Shown: piece by piece, positions 1-10,690 of the stretch
How positions within the stretch are numbered: position 1 is the stretch's first letter
Layout of the letters: each line of letters opens with the position of its first letter
Source: Ectobius pallidus
Lineage: Eukaryota > Arthropoda > Insecta > Blattodea > Ectobiidae
Length of the DNA stretch: 64,000 nucleotides
NCBI GenBank assembly: GCA_964059195.1
Contig: CAXKWD010000004.1
Span: forward strand, 118,065,938 to 118,129,937
Direction of reading: 5' to 3'
The notes under the pieces: generated by a model
What the model saw: only the letters and a program-made list of their open reading frames with translations
The model's database searches: none
What the model was told of the DNA's origin: nothing
Program-made: the position numbers and the translations under genes

Positions 1-303
1 CTGATATTAATATCTTATGTAGGCCCCGTATGAATCTAATTAATACACACACACTAGGCCTAGTTCCTCTGGAAGTAAGTATAAACCTAATTTTATCTTT
101 CCATAACTAGGTAAAGGTATTCATGTACCCATGCGCAATATTACACTATCTAGCCATAGGGCCTAAGGCTATACATATGTTATCATTGTATTGTAACTAA
201 AGGATATGAATAACATAGGAACGTGTTTCTTAGATGGCATTTGCATTATAACCTCTGCCCCAAGACTCGTATCTGGTGGGGGTTGTAACCAGCCCACTGG
301 ATA
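1..303. other. Unassigned AT-rich stretch
   Basis: No gene, repeat or RNA is recognised here. It contains one copy of the octamer TAGGCCTA near position 55. It ends where the GC-rich minisatellite begins. Confidence 0.5.
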
Positions 304-825
304 GGCGTCGGTTTTCGAAGTGGGTCAGATTGGGGTAGCGATAGCACGGGCTTATTGCCCACGTCTGCTTTGTTCTAAACGAATCCCATCATGTCATATA
401 GGACCATAGTACGGGGGTTTGGGGGGCGGGCCCACTGGGGGGTAGGCGTCGGTTTTCGAAGTGGGTCAGATTGGGGTAGGGGTAGCACGGGCTTATTGCC
501 CACGTCTGCTTTGTTCGAGTCGAATCCCATCATGTCATATAGGACCATAGTACGGGTTTTGGGGGGCAGCGTCGGTTTTCGAAAGGGGTCAGATTGGGGT
601 GGGGGTAGCACGGGCTTATTGCCCACGTCTGCTTTGTTCGAGTCGAGTCCCATCATGTCATATAGGACCAGAGTACGGGGGTTTGGGGGGTGGGCCCACT
701 GGGGGGGGCAGGCGTCGGTTTTCGATTGGGGTAGGGGTAGCACGGGCTTATTGCCCACGTCTGCTTTGTTCGAGTCGAATCCCCTCATGTCATATAACGT
801 ACATGGCCAAAGGGCCTAAGTAGGC
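304..825. repeat. GC-rich minisatellite, about 141-bp unit, four copies
   Basis: Four tandem units begin with GGCGTCGGTTTTCG or a slight variant at 304, 445, about 568 and 711. Each continues through a GGGCTTATTGCCCACGTCTGC block and CATCATGTCATATAGGACC. Spacings are about 141, 123 and 143 bp, and the last unit is shortened. Long open frames on both strands here (375-788 minus, 391-819 plus) follow from the repeat and should not be read as genes. Confidence 0.85.
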
Positions 826-1010
826 GTCGGGGGCGGCGTCGGTTTTGTTTTTGGGGCATAGCTCTTTACGGGGGCTTGGGGGCGGGTGGGCATTAGCACA
901 GGACGAACGGGCGCCTTTCGCTTTTTCGAATCGTCACGTTTCACCTATACGTGACTCTACACCGGGGGCGGCGTCGGGGGCGGCGTCGGTTGGCGGCCAT
1001 TTTCGGGAAC
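826..1010. repeat. GGCGTCGGGGGC-rich degenerate repeat skirt
   Basis: The motif GGCGTCGGGGGC recurs near 826 and twice near 963-990, linked by G-rich sequence. It looks like a decayed extension of the minisatellite to its left. No gene is seen. Confidence 0.5.
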
Positions 1011-1033
1011 GGAGCTTGACCCATACTACTCAC

Positions 1034-1558
1034 GTACCTCAACACAAGATATGTTGGAAATGTCCTCCTCTTGCATCCACACAACACTGGCACCTTTTTA
1101 GGAAATTTTGTTTCACGCGCATAAGTTCAGCTTCCGAGGTAGAATTAATTTCTCTTGTGATATTGTCTTTAAGTTCTGTATGTGGGTTTGAACTTGACAC
1201 TTTATTTTACAATTTCCCCCATAAATAATAGTAATATACTGTTAGAAGAACTCAAAGACAATAACACAAGAGAAATTAACTCTATTTTGGAAGCAGAACT
1301 TATGTGCGTGAAAGAGAATTTCCTTCAAAGGTGCCAGTGTTGTGTGGATGCAAGAGGAGAACATTTCCAACATCTCTTGTGATGAAGTACTTGGTTATTT
1401 TCATTGTAATTTTAGCTGTAACTGTGAGAACCTGAATTATTACACCGTTAGCGGCTTTATTTGCGTAGATATTTCACCCGATCGCTCGGGAGTTAGAGCT
1501 GTGATCGTCGCGATGCAGAAACCCTCACGATTGGCCAACTCTTACGTGAAACGTACTG
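1034..1558. mobile_element. Left-truncated Tc1/mariner-type foldback element
   Basis: The left part (about 1034-1200) and right part (about 1235-1385) are imperfect reverse complements around a short AT-rich centre. The right arm continues to CGTACTG followed by TA at 1558. The whole matches the complete element at 61563-62280, where both arms are full length and flanked by TA. This copy lacks the outer half of its left arm. The open frame 1342-1563 lies in the arm and also appears in the other copy. It is conserved because the arms are homologous and is not clearly a gene. Confidence 0.7.
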
Positions 1559-1594
1559 TATAATGTGCCAATGCTGTTTTACAGGTCTATCTGT

Positions 1595-1800
1595 TTTTTT
1601 TTTACTTCCTTTGCCCTTACCATAAGTACTGACTTATAGATAGGAAGTATTGTGTACGACCCCCAAATTTGAATTTGAGTTTTTAACATAAATATACGTT
1701 TTGAGGTCCCCTGAATCCAAAAATATTATCTTCAGAAACACGTTGTGAACAGTCTAGCTCCAGAACGGAAAATCGCATGAAATTTGAGATTTTTTCGAAA
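1595..1800 (+). repeat. Dispersed repeat, copy 1 (pair with 4655-4990)
   Basis: The segment contains TTGAGTTTTTAACA, GAGGTCCCCTG and AACAGTCTAGCTC in the same order and spacing as the block at 4655-4870. It is a diverged interspersed repeat of unknown class with no coding capacity. Confidence 0.55.
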
Positions 1801-2723
1801 AAATAAATTCTGTGGAGGGTAGCTATAAGCCGCCCAGTGTTTGCAGAAAATCTTGCCTGGTGAGCAATAAAGCTTTAAATGAGGTTGAACCAACTGAATA
1901 CGCTCTCTTCGCAATATGGCCTCTTATTCTATATCAGAATGTGATGTGAAAAAGATGTAGGCCTATTGACAATGCTTCTAAGTGACATGAGTGCACTAAT
2001 CAGATTTTATTTGGGTTATGTATCCTTCGGAGATGCGATGTGATGTAACGAAATTACCTTCCTTTTCAACCAATTTACATGAAGAGAATGGAATACATAA
2101 TACATTGTACTAAGAGGCAAACTTTTATTTTGGCATAGGAAGTTATGCGAGTTTCACATCAGATTCTTTTTTTACAAATGAAGTATGAATTCATGATTTT
2201 GCCTCAAACTCTTAAGCATTCAATATGAATATCGTTCGATTAAACAACATATGTTCAGGGTTTTAAATTAGTATGGAATGCAAAGGATTTGATAATAATT
2301 AATCTGCCTACTCGGGTAAGAAATATTGTCAGTGTTTCCTTCGGCATTTCACTTCTCGTACTCTTCCTTCAAGTTCGGTCTATGTTCTAATTTCTTTCTC
2401 TTGTAAACACACTCTATCACATGAAAATACCATTATACTTATTTTTCTTGTGGAAGTTTTCCAATATCCGTGATTGGCTGATTTCTGACTTATTCGTGTA
2501 TGTTGTTGGTCCAAATCGGAAGAAAGACGTCAGAGCTAACTCTACTGTCAGAAACGTTTGTGAAATTTAGCCGATTCGTTACATTGTAATCTTATCAGTT
2601 TCTATCTTTAGGTAACAGCTTACTCTGAGTATGTTTGATTTTAATTATTTTTTTGAAGGATAGAAAACACTGGAAAAAAATATCAAATCACGAGTATCTA
2701 AACCCCAGACGAGCTAAAGAGGG
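1801..2723. other. No recognisable gene
   Basis: AT-rich spacer with no convincing ORF, RNA gene or repeat boundary. The 60-residue minus-strand frame at 1732-1914 has no family signature. Confidence 0.5.
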
Positions 2724-2824
2724 AACCTGAAGTAAACAAAAATCAGTATGTCTGTCTCACTCTTAGGTATACTAGTAATTTGCTTGAGTGAGACAGATGT
2801 ACTGTTCTTAGTTTACTTCAGGTT
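2724..2824. repeat. Short hairpin (MITE-like) with about 40-bp arms
   Basis: AACCTGAAGTAAAC at 2724 is the reverse complement of GTTTACTTCAGGTT ending at 2824. The pairing continues inward through GTCTGTCTCACTC / GAGTGAGACAGA, leaving a loop of about 22 bases. A duplex this long is probably a miniature inverted-repeat element. No target duplication was identified. Confidence 0.7.
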
Positions 2825-3896
2825 TCTTTCTTAAGAACGGTCAGACTTCAGTATTTAATGAGCATGTTTCACGACAGATTACTGTTGCCAAATGCTAGCG
2901 CCACTAGTCGCCTTTCGTTTCAAGTATAATTTTTTCAGCGATCGATTCAAGCAGTGCTAATGAAATTAATCCACCATCTTAAACTTAAGGTATTAATGTT
3001 GTGAAACTTCTAAATTTAATTCTACTTTAATTACATTTTACGCTTAGAGACTTTACATCATTTTTTAATTATCAAGAAATATTAGATTAATCCTTGAATG
3101 CAGTTATGTATGCGTTAATTGAAATGAAGAATTTCGGCAATTTAAAAAGATTCCTTCGGCTCGTCTTTTCAAATTCTTCCTTGATTCTCCAATTACGCAC
3201 TTAGGCCAACCTCATTAGTATCGCAATATATTACTTTATTAAACTGATTTCTTGACTATTGTCTTCGATTAATTGTGGCCACATCCGTGTTAGTGTTGCT
3301 GGGTTACACATTGAAAAGTCTGGATACGATTCCCGGCACCGCCTCGGATTTTTCTGGAACTCAGCCTTGTAAAGGTAATTGAGGAATTACTTGATAAAGA
3401 ATTAAAGGCACCGGTCTCGAAATCCATCAATAACAGCTGTGGGAGTCGGCATGCTGACCACTTGCCCCAATCTTGCCATCTACCCATGGTAAATGACGCA
3501 GTGGTTGGATAGTAGGCCCTATCCCAAATGGGGTATATTATGACAAACATTACAGTAATCACATGGGAGGAATTAATTAAGTTGTCTTTTTCCTTTTACT
3601 TCAGTGAGATAGCTTTTAATTTTCCAGCCTTATAGTATGAGCAAGTTTAATCCTGCTAAGTGCTTGAAGCATGATCGATAAGCGGATGGGATCACACAGT
3701 GACGTCCTATTTCACCAAATAGAGCGGTCGGTGTATGCTACATGGACAAGAGGGGTGATCCTTTGTTCAGTGTTGAACTATATTGCTTCATATTATTTGT
3801 ATTACATAAGTGCATTACCATATCGTTGTCTTAAAGAACTGTAATGCTGCTATAAAGGAAGAACTGTGCATAAAAACGTAACGATACCTTACTAAT
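2825..3896. other. No recognisable gene
   Basis: Spacer. The 90-residue minus-strand frame at 3290-3562 shows no recognised domain, and its DNA has repeat-like character. Nothing firm is seen. Confidence 0.45.
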
Positions 3897-3898
3897 AT

Positions 3899-4122
3899 AG
3901 GGTACGCCGTAGCGCACTTGGTTAAGGCACAGCCCGGCAGGTTGCAGGTTCGATTCCCGATGAGGTCGGCGGGGCTTTCCCATTGGCCTAATCTTTTCGG
4001 TGGCTCTGTGGACCTGAGGTCGACTCAGCCTCTTAGCAGAAATGAGTACCAGAAGCAATCCTGGGGGTAAAGGAGGCTGTTGCGTAAGGCTGAAAACCTT
4101 ACCACTATCTAGAGTCGAATGT
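3899..4122 (+). mobile_element. tRNA-derived SINE
   Basis: An internal RNA polymerase III promoter is visible. The A box is TAGCGCACTTGG at 3910 (one mismatch to TRGCNNAGYNGG) and the B box is GGTTCGATTCC at 3947 (perfect), at tRNA-like spacing. The tRNA-like head is followed by an unrelated body containing GGAGGCTGTTGCG and AAGGCTGAAAACC. A diverged relative of the body is near 5845-5965. No target duplication was found, so both ends are approximate. Confidence 0.75.
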
Positions 4123-4244
4123 CTCAAAATCTGGGAGTATCAACTCATGGTACCCTATGGGCATCTATACTTTTGTCCAATAAGGATCAAGTTTGTTTTC
4201 AAATAAGCGTATTTCGTACTTTATTTTTCTTTCTTTGTTTGCGT

Positions 4245-4650
4245 TTAGCATTTTATTATATTACTCGTTTCGCTCGTTGGAGGCTCCGCCCCTGGACAAA
4301 AATATATTAATTGGATTTAATTATTATGAACCTGAGACTTCAGAATGCGAGTCCAAGACGTTACTATCTCGACCACGGAAATAATTATTTCTAAACTTTC
4401 AGAGCCCTACGTGAACACTGTTTGATAATACCGTTGCCATGGAAACCGAGCCCTTTTTCGGGAGGGTTTTAGGGCTAAAAATTAAGAAAATAAACTTTTT
4501 TGGAATTTTCCTGTGGTTTACAGCCTAAAAGCTATATGAGTACCAAATTTCAAGTTTCTGATTCATCTGGAAGTGGACAAACATTAATGTCAGTGAGTGA
4601 GTTAGCGAGCGAGCGAGTCAGTCAGCCATGTGGCTTTATATTATAGGGAA
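4245..4650 (+). mobile_element. Uncoded repeat resembling element X ends
   Basis: It begins near CTCGTTGGAGGCTCCGCCCC and ends with a GTGAGTGAGT / GTCAGTCAGCC tract followed by TTTATATTATAGGGAAG. The layout (GC-rich start, then GTCAGTCAGT before a TATAT-rich end) resembles element X at 16836-18232. The class is unknown and no protein is encoded. Confidence 0.4.
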
Positions 4651-4654
4651 GAGA

Positions 4655-4990
4655 CGAGTACTTCCTCTGCCCGTACCATGGGCACTATAGGTAGAGGAAA
4701 TATTGTGTTCGACCCCGAAATTCGAAGTTGAGTTTTTAACAAAAATACATGTTTAGAGGTCCCCTGGATTCAAACATACCGTTTTCAATACGTGTGTGTG
4801 TGTGTATGTGTATGTGTGCATGTGAACAGCCTAGCTCGAGAACGAAAGGACAGTTGAACACACCATTTTGTATTTGGGATAGGTATCTTCTGGAGATGTT
4901 ACATGAAGAATAGCGACGACTTTCTCTTACTTATGCCACTTTATATGAAGAAAATTTCGTGTTTGCGATTTTCTCGAAAACTGCTCTAAT
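4655..4990 (+). repeat. Dispersed repeat, copy 2, with TG microsatellite
   Basis: It shares TTGAGTTTTTAACA, GAGGTCCCCTGG and AACAGCCTAGCTC with 1595-1800. A (TG)n-type microsatellite near 4790-4825 expands this copy relative to the first. Confidence 0.55.
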
Positions 4991-5844
4991 GATTTTATTT
5001 AAAATTTGTAGACGAAGTGACTATACCAAATACCTTTAATAGTAATACCGATCACTTTCCTCTGAAATCTGCGAACACCGACACTAGTTCCATCTGTTGC
5101 CCCGGAATTATCGGTACCAGAACAGCTGATTTCTCGCTTTTGTGACAGAGCTGTGCGTAAAATAGGGCCTAATTTAATTTAATGAAATATATATATATAT
5201 ATATATATATACATACATATTTTTCTAATCAATTCTGTATCAATTCTAATTAATTATATAAAGAACGGGAAATAAAAAGCTGATATAATATGTGAAATTT
5301 TTATGTTATATCCTAAAGACAAGACTCTACAAGAACACGAAACTAGAGAAAATGATTCCACATTATTGTTTCTCATTAAATTGTATGCTTTAAGATAAAA
5401 TAATGTTGTGATGTATTTAATTGCAGTTGTCAACAGTGGGTTGACATAAGATTGGTATGATTATGAAGAAAATTATAATAAAAGGCTGGAACCGTTCAGG
5501 TTGATATCCCCAACCCAGAATTGAAAATAAAGTAGGGATTAAACTACCTTCAAAAATATAAATAATAATAAAATAATCTCCCTCTCCCAAAACCTAAAAT
5601 GTTATGTTTAGAATATCGATAGTGTGCTACAGTGAGTTGAAAATTCATTGCCGGTATATAGTTTTAATTCATGTGTTGCTATATACACCTTTAGAACGTG
5701 CAGTTAACAGAATGATTGGTAATCGACATGCAAACTGTACAATGCACAGTGCAAAGTAGAAAAACAAACAAAATTAATTAATATTATTCTGTGTGAGTAA
5801 CATTTAAACCCATGTGTAAAATAATTAATTTTAGCCCCTGCGGC
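4991..5844. other. No gene; AT microsatellite at about 5188-5222
   Basis: AT-rich spacer containing a run of about 12 AT dinucleotides followed by ATACATACAT. No ORF with family features is present. Confidence 0.5.
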
Positions 5845-5965
5845 ATCTTTCAGTATTCAAAAAGCACTAGGGTTCTAGGGTCAACTAAATCAACAGAAAT
5901 GAATACCGAAAGTGGTCACTGGGGTATCGCTGGTCAATGCGAAAGGCTGACAACCTTGCAATATT
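5845..5965 (+). mobile_element. Diverged SINE body fragment
   Basis: ACAGAAATGAATACC and GCGAAAGGCTGACAACCTT match, with substitutions, the body of the SINE at 3899-4122 (GCAGAAATGAGTACC, GCGTAAGGCTGAAAACCTT). The tRNA-like head is not recognisable. It is probably an old relative of that family. Confidence 0.45.
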
Positions 5966-6151
5966 CATATTCAGATTGCTAAAAAAAATACAAAAAAGTC
6001 CCTGCTTCCAAGAATCCCAAAGGCCTCCAAGGCTTTCGATAAGTAGCGCATTACCGTTACCTACTATTTTTATTGGAAAAACACAAAATCGATGGAGCAA
6101 ATTATAATTTAACTAGTTTTAAGTTGTTTCAGTTTCACAGATGTAACAACT

Positions 6152-6597
6152 TACTTACTTACTCAATGGCAATAGACAATTCCTAAGTAAGCTAAAGGAA
6201 TATTATCTATTTTATGGAACCCGAAGGTTCATTGCCGCGCTTACCTGAGCCCGCCATTCAACCCTATTCTGTTCATCCAACCATCCCTCGAAAATCCAAC
6301 TTCCCTTAAATCTATCCTAATGTTGTCCTCCCACCTGCGTCTAGGTCTTCCAAGTGGTCTTTTCCCTTCGGGTCTCCCCGTCAATATTTTCCAGATAGTT
6401 CTATGTCTTTCCTCCCCCATGCGCGCAACATGTCCAACCCATTTCATCCTCCATGATTGAATTACCCTTACTATATCCGGTGACGAGTACAGGTTATGAA
6501 GCTCATCGTTATGCAGTTTTCTCCAGTCCTCATTTTCATTCCTCTTAGGTCCAAATATTTTCCTAAGCACCCTGTTTTCGAACACCCTCAGATTATG
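6152..6597 (-). mobile_element. 5'-truncated non-LTR retrotransposon (RTE/BovB-like 3' end)
   Basis: On the minus strand, about 6250-6595 encodes the carboxy-terminal tail of a non-LTR RT. It shows RVLRKIFGPKRNE, WVGHVARM and GRPRRRWEDNIRIDL, a signature I associate with RTE/BovB-like and related clades. The endonuclease and RT are absent through 5' truncation. The 3' end carries a short tandem tail (TTACTTACTTACT on the plus strand). The insertion is bounded by the 15-bp direct repeat ACAGATGTAACAACT at 6137-6151 and 6598-6612. This is a clear target-site duplication, so both ends are well defined. Clade assignment is an inference. Confidence 0.85.
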
Positions 6598-6747
6598 ACA
6601 GATGTAACAACTCTTTTTAAAAATCATAATAAAATAATGTATGGTTTTAACCAAAGGAGGAGGTTCGCAACAATTTTCCCTTAGATTTTCTCTCTTAGAG
6701 GAGATATTGCAGACAAAAATACTATTCAATAAAGATTCATTATTAGT

Positions 6748-7406
6748 AGAGCTCGGACTTCTAAGTAAAATGCCACTTATTTTCAGACTCCTAAATATAA
6801 AAAGAAATTTTATATTTCGTTAAACACTCCTTGACAAGCAATTTTAATTTCATTTGATAGTGCTTATTTTGATTATTTGAGAGTAAACAGATTTTGTTTG
6901 CTTATTTTATGATTTGTTAATAAAATAGCATATTTTACTCAAAACTGTTACATTAAAAATCCTTACTTCACTCCTAGGGGTCATTATCATTAGTATCAGT
7001 TCATTTTTCGGCTAATAGAATTGCTGAAAACTCAGAGTTATAAGTCACTGTGTTAGCTTTCTAAAGGCTTTCCGGTGAAGAAACAGTTATTGAAGAGAAA
7101 TTCAAAGACAAACAACTGTGTTACTTTTCATATGGGGTTGTGACTTTCTGTGATGTTGAAAGAACATCTTTACAAATTGTTTTTCACTGACAAGAAATCT
7201 TGAAAATCCGAAGAAAGAAAATTTGCGGATGACCTTCTTTGCATATTGTAACAGTCACGAATAAGATAAGATTTCTACGAACCTGATAATAATTCATTTA
7301 AAATTCTTGTAATATGTTTTACTTATTTTGGTGCTTATTTCTTACATTTTTCGTGCTTATTTGCTTGCTTATTTACTGTCTTATTTTGCTTATAAATCCG
7401 AGCTCT
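6748..7406. mobile_element. Non-autonomous hAT-like DNA element
   Basis: AGAGCTCGGACTTCTAAG at the left matches the reverse complement of the right end, CTTATAAATCCGAGCTCT, with a few mismatches. The subterminal sequence is AAAAT/CTTATTTT-rich on both sides. CAGAGCTCGG-type termini are typical of hAT elements. An exact 8-bp target duplication could not be matched, so the superfamily is tentative. No transposase is encoded. Confidence 0.55.
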
Positions 7407-7687
7407 GATCATTTATTAGCGTCTCAGAAGACTAACGTAAGACCTTCAAGCGAGAGTTACTTTATCGTGTGCACTAATTAGTTGAAAAATAAGCATTAAA
7501 TCGTACCTGTGTGTAGGTATGTGTGGAGAGGTAGCCTTAACCCGGTAGTTGCAGGAGTTATCAAACTTGTAAATTTATCACACGACCGAAAAGATGTTGA
7601 AATTTAACGGTGATGTGCGAACTGGTTTGTTGATTAGCAACGATAACCGATAATCAATGTAAAATAATTAATACAGGTGATTAAAAC

Positions 7688-7752
7688 CACCGCCGTCTCG
7701 AGAATTACACTGCCTGTCCTATGCTTAATTTCTAGAAGGCAGTGATTAAAAC
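7688..7752 (+). repeat. Dispersed ACCGCCGTCTCGAG module, copy 1
   Basis: A compact block of ACCGCCGTCTCGAG, ACACTGCCTGTCCTATGC and TAGAAGGCAGTGATTA. Parts of the same block recur at 35565-35605, 35850-35902 and, inverted, 36000-36058. Function and class are unknown. Confidence 0.6.
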
Positions 7753-8769
7753 ATATAATCCGACTGGCCGTCATATTGACGAACGAACACCTAGTCTATC
7801 TGAATTTCGGGCCGACTAGTACCACTCCACACATTAATGAGTACTTGTGAAATAACGTTCTACTATTGCCACGGCTATATTGCTTGACGTTAAGACAAAA
7901 ATGGGTAGGTCATGCAGTCAAAAGAATAGCCTATTTTAAGTCATGGCTAAGATTTATCTAATGCAAAAAAAGAAAAAGTAAAGTCTAATGTTATGAGCAT
8001 GCATACAGTATACTACACAACACGAAGGAGTATGTGAAACGAATAGCTAATAAACATTATGAGTTTACTTCTCGAAATAATTAACAATCATCTACAACAT
8101 TTTTATATACAAAATCAAAACAAAATACGCTCGACTAAAATAAAGCCTTTCAAATGAAATAATTAGCTTTTTAAAATAAAATCTTACCTTCCGAATAACC
8201 GAGGTGGGAAATTTATGGACGCCCCATAGTTGGTACCGCAAACTATCAATCAATCGACAGAAGTAATTTGAATGAATGTACTTGTCTCTGGGTACACGCC
8301 ATTCTTCCTGTTCTTCCTCCTTCGTGTTTTTAAAAAACCTTATATTTTATATCTGCTCGTCTCACTCATACAAAAAAAAACTAAATAAAGCCTAAAAATC
8401 ACTTTGAGCAGGAAAATTGTTCCGTCTGGTATTAAGTGTATTTGTTGCGATTGTCTGCAGGGGTCCTAATAAATAATGGTTCACTGACGCTTTCGTTAAA
8501 ATTTCTTTAACAATTTTACTCGAATTGAATATTAAAAAAACTGTTTAACTGAAGGTTGGCATAGTGTCAATGTAGTGATGCTTTGACGCATCGAGAATCT
8601 ATAAATCGTGTAATTCTACTGTACGTGTCTGGGAAAATCAGTTTGTTCAGCTTCGTAAACGAGAACGGTATGTAGTTTTGAGGTTATGATTCGTCTCAGT
8701 GTTACGTGAAAAGAGAAAACATGAAATTTAATTCGATATGGAGAAGGTGGTAGTTTGTCATTGTTGAAA
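7753..8769. other. No recognisable gene
   Basis: AT-rich spacer with no convincing ORF, RNA gene or repeat boundary. Confidence 0.5.
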
Positions 8770-9055
8770 TGATGGCGCTATTGTTTTTGTCTGTACCCTA
8801 CCTTCGCCCCCTCTATTTAAACTACACAGGTCGCAGGGTTAGTTGTGTCTGCCTGGAGTCAGAAGAGTGAAATGGCGGACGGAGAAGCAGCGAGGAATCA
8901 ATAGCTCGAGAGAAAGAGAAAGAGAGGGGATGAGTGCGAGTGAGTTGTCGAGGAGAGGAAAATAGGGAAAGGCCTGCACACGCTCAGGTTGGCCTCCACC
9001 AAAGCGCGCGTCCCGTAGACTCTTGCGATCGCAACAGGCATCCCTCACATAATTA
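8770..9055 (+). promoter_or_regulatory. GC-rich promoter-like patch
   Basis: This patch is clearly richer in GC and CpG than its surroundings. CTATTTAAACT near 8812 resembles a TATA box, and GTTAGTTG about 25 bases downstream resembles an arthropod initiator. ATGGCGGACGGAG near 8871 has a reasonable start context but meets a stop after ten codons. It could be a host promoter and 5' UTR with a short upstream ORF. No downstream exon can be tied to it. Confidence 0.3.
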
Positions 9056-9931
9056 CTTAAGATACTTTAATTAAGTGATATGACCGAGTAAGGGTGTTCT
9101 TATCTACACTTGGATGAGAAATTAGGATGATAGTCCTGATACCAGTAACGCTAAAGAAACGAAATTGAGTTTTTTCTTCTTCCCAGAATCACATTTGCTT
9201 GAGAACAATACTGTTACAATATGTACTATGCAGAATGTTATTCTATTCCTAATTTTCTGAAGCGATAGAGCGCATGAAAATAATGATTTTTTTCTTAATA
9301 AAGCTATGTCCGGAAATGTTTCGCTTTCAAAATAAAAGACAATTGCGATTATGTTTCAGCTACCGTGGAAATTATAAACATTTTTTGGTTTATTTGTGCA
9401 ATATTGTTTCTTTGTCCTTTGTGCATATGCATTTATCAACTATTTGATCAAAAGCCAGAACAATATCGTTTGTTCGAGAAAATGAATCTGACAAAGCCCG
9501 ACAACAGATTAGAAGATGGAAGACATATTGTTGGTATTAGATAAAGAAGGTACGATGTAACCACAGACAATAAATAGTTACTTTCCACGTTGAGATTGTT
9601 TCACTTTTTCTTCACAGCACTATAACATGAAAACTAAGCATTTCAGAATATTACTTTATTCAGAAATAGTTTCATGCCCTCTGTCACATCAGAAAATTAT
9701 GATTTTTTTTCATTAACACACTACAGGCTTTAGGCCTATATTTGACAATTTCACTCATACCCAAGTATGGACCAATGTCTTTCAAGAATAATATATATTA
9801 GGCCAATCGTGGTGAAGATCCGTAGAAAAATTATAGCTCGGTTATCACCTCCCAGGAAGGGCCAATATCACTTCACTCTTGTAAAAATGATTATAAAGCT
9901 TTTCTCCCCTTGTTCAGCCATGACACAAATA
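9056..9931. other. No recognisable gene
   Basis: AT-rich spacer. One TAGGCCTA octamer is at 9731. No ORF with family features is seen. Confidence 0.5.
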
Positions 9932-10370
9932 CGAGGCGCATCCAGAAAGTAAGTTTACAGAAACAAAACACAATTTCATGAAAATATTTATTGCAACAGA
10001 TACACGTGTTCAGCTATTTTTCAACATATTCGCCACCGAAATTGAGACATTTGCCATACCGAGTGACCAACTTTTTAATGCTTGTGTTGTATAAGTCTGC
10101 CGCCTGGGATTTGAACCACTGTGTGACAACCATCTCTGCCTTTTTAATGCTCTGTCATTTCTTGAGGTGTAGGAAAAGATGAAAATCACAGAGCTTCAAA
10201 TCCCAGGCGGCAGACTTCGACACAAGTATGGCTAATGTCTCAATTCTGGTGGCGAATATGTTGAAAAATAGCTGAAAACTTGCTGTATCTGTTTCAATAA
10301 ATATTGTCATGAAATTGTATTTTATTTCTGTAAATGGTCCCAGGGAAACTTACTTTCTAGACGTGCCTTG
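9932..10370. mobile_element. Foldback MITE built from two mariner 3' ends
   Basis: Both arms carry a mariner terminal repeat (left CGAGGCGCATCCAGAAAGTA, right the complement of CAAGGCACGTCTAGAAAGTA), each flanked by TA. Each arm also carries the last codons of a mariner transposase, reading inward. The minus strand of the left arm encodes WFKSQAADLYNTSIKKL and CLNFGGEYVEK followed by a stop, and the plus strand of the right arm is the diverged counterpart. The element is therefore two transposon 3' ends joined in inverted orientation. The catalytic domain is absent, so it could move only with transposase supplied in trans. Confidence 0.85.
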
Positions 10371-10524
10371 TATTTCTAGGTCATTAAGGAAAACATAACA
10401 TTTCGTATAAAATAGAATTCAAGTAAAATAGAATTTAGTAGTTCAAGTTTCATAACATTAATTGCTTTACAATTGCTCCCCTTTAACAACAAATATACTG
10501 TGAATACCTAACTTGTAGTCTCAG

Positions 10525-10690
10525 TGAATAATTATCTTTTTATACATGATACATCCTCATCATCCTCTCTGGAATCGGGCACCCTACTATCACTACAGGA
10601 AAGACTGGAAAACGTTTCTCTTTCCAAACAAAAATGGTCTGATGTTGATCAACCTGCAGTACTGATATTAACTGATTACAGTGATTTAAG
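10525..10690 (+). CDS. Candidate internal exon of an unidentified host gene
   Basis: An open stretch of about 55 codons is bracketed by a splice-acceptor-like CTTGTAGTCTCAG ending at 10524 and a donor-like AAG/GTATAA at 10690/10691. A branch-point-like CCTAAC lies just upstream. The peptide is serine-rich and acidic (HDTSSSSSLESGTLLSL, then SDVDQPAVLILTDY) and is unlike any transposon protein in this window. I do not recognise the family. The frame stays open a little past the donor, and the acceptor tract is short and weak, so this could be chance. Confidence 0.3.

Noticed and set aside
375..819. Long overlapping ORFs on both strands
   Set aside because: They follow the 141-bp minisatellite period, and both strands are open at once. 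No domain is present.
845..1228. 127-residue plus-strand ORF
   Set aside because: It runs from G-rich repeat into a foldback element arm, with no family features.
3290..3562. Possible second SINE with a B box at GGATACGATTCCC
   Set aside because: The A-box candidate is only about 20 bases upstream, too close for a tRNA-like promoter, and the B box is poor.
3900..3975. tRNA gene
   Set aside because: A and B boxes are present, but no acceptor stem closes and the sequence continues as a SINE body.
5885..6100. 71-residue minus-strand ORF
   Set aside because: Its DNA overlaps a diverged SINE body, and the reading frame has no family signature.
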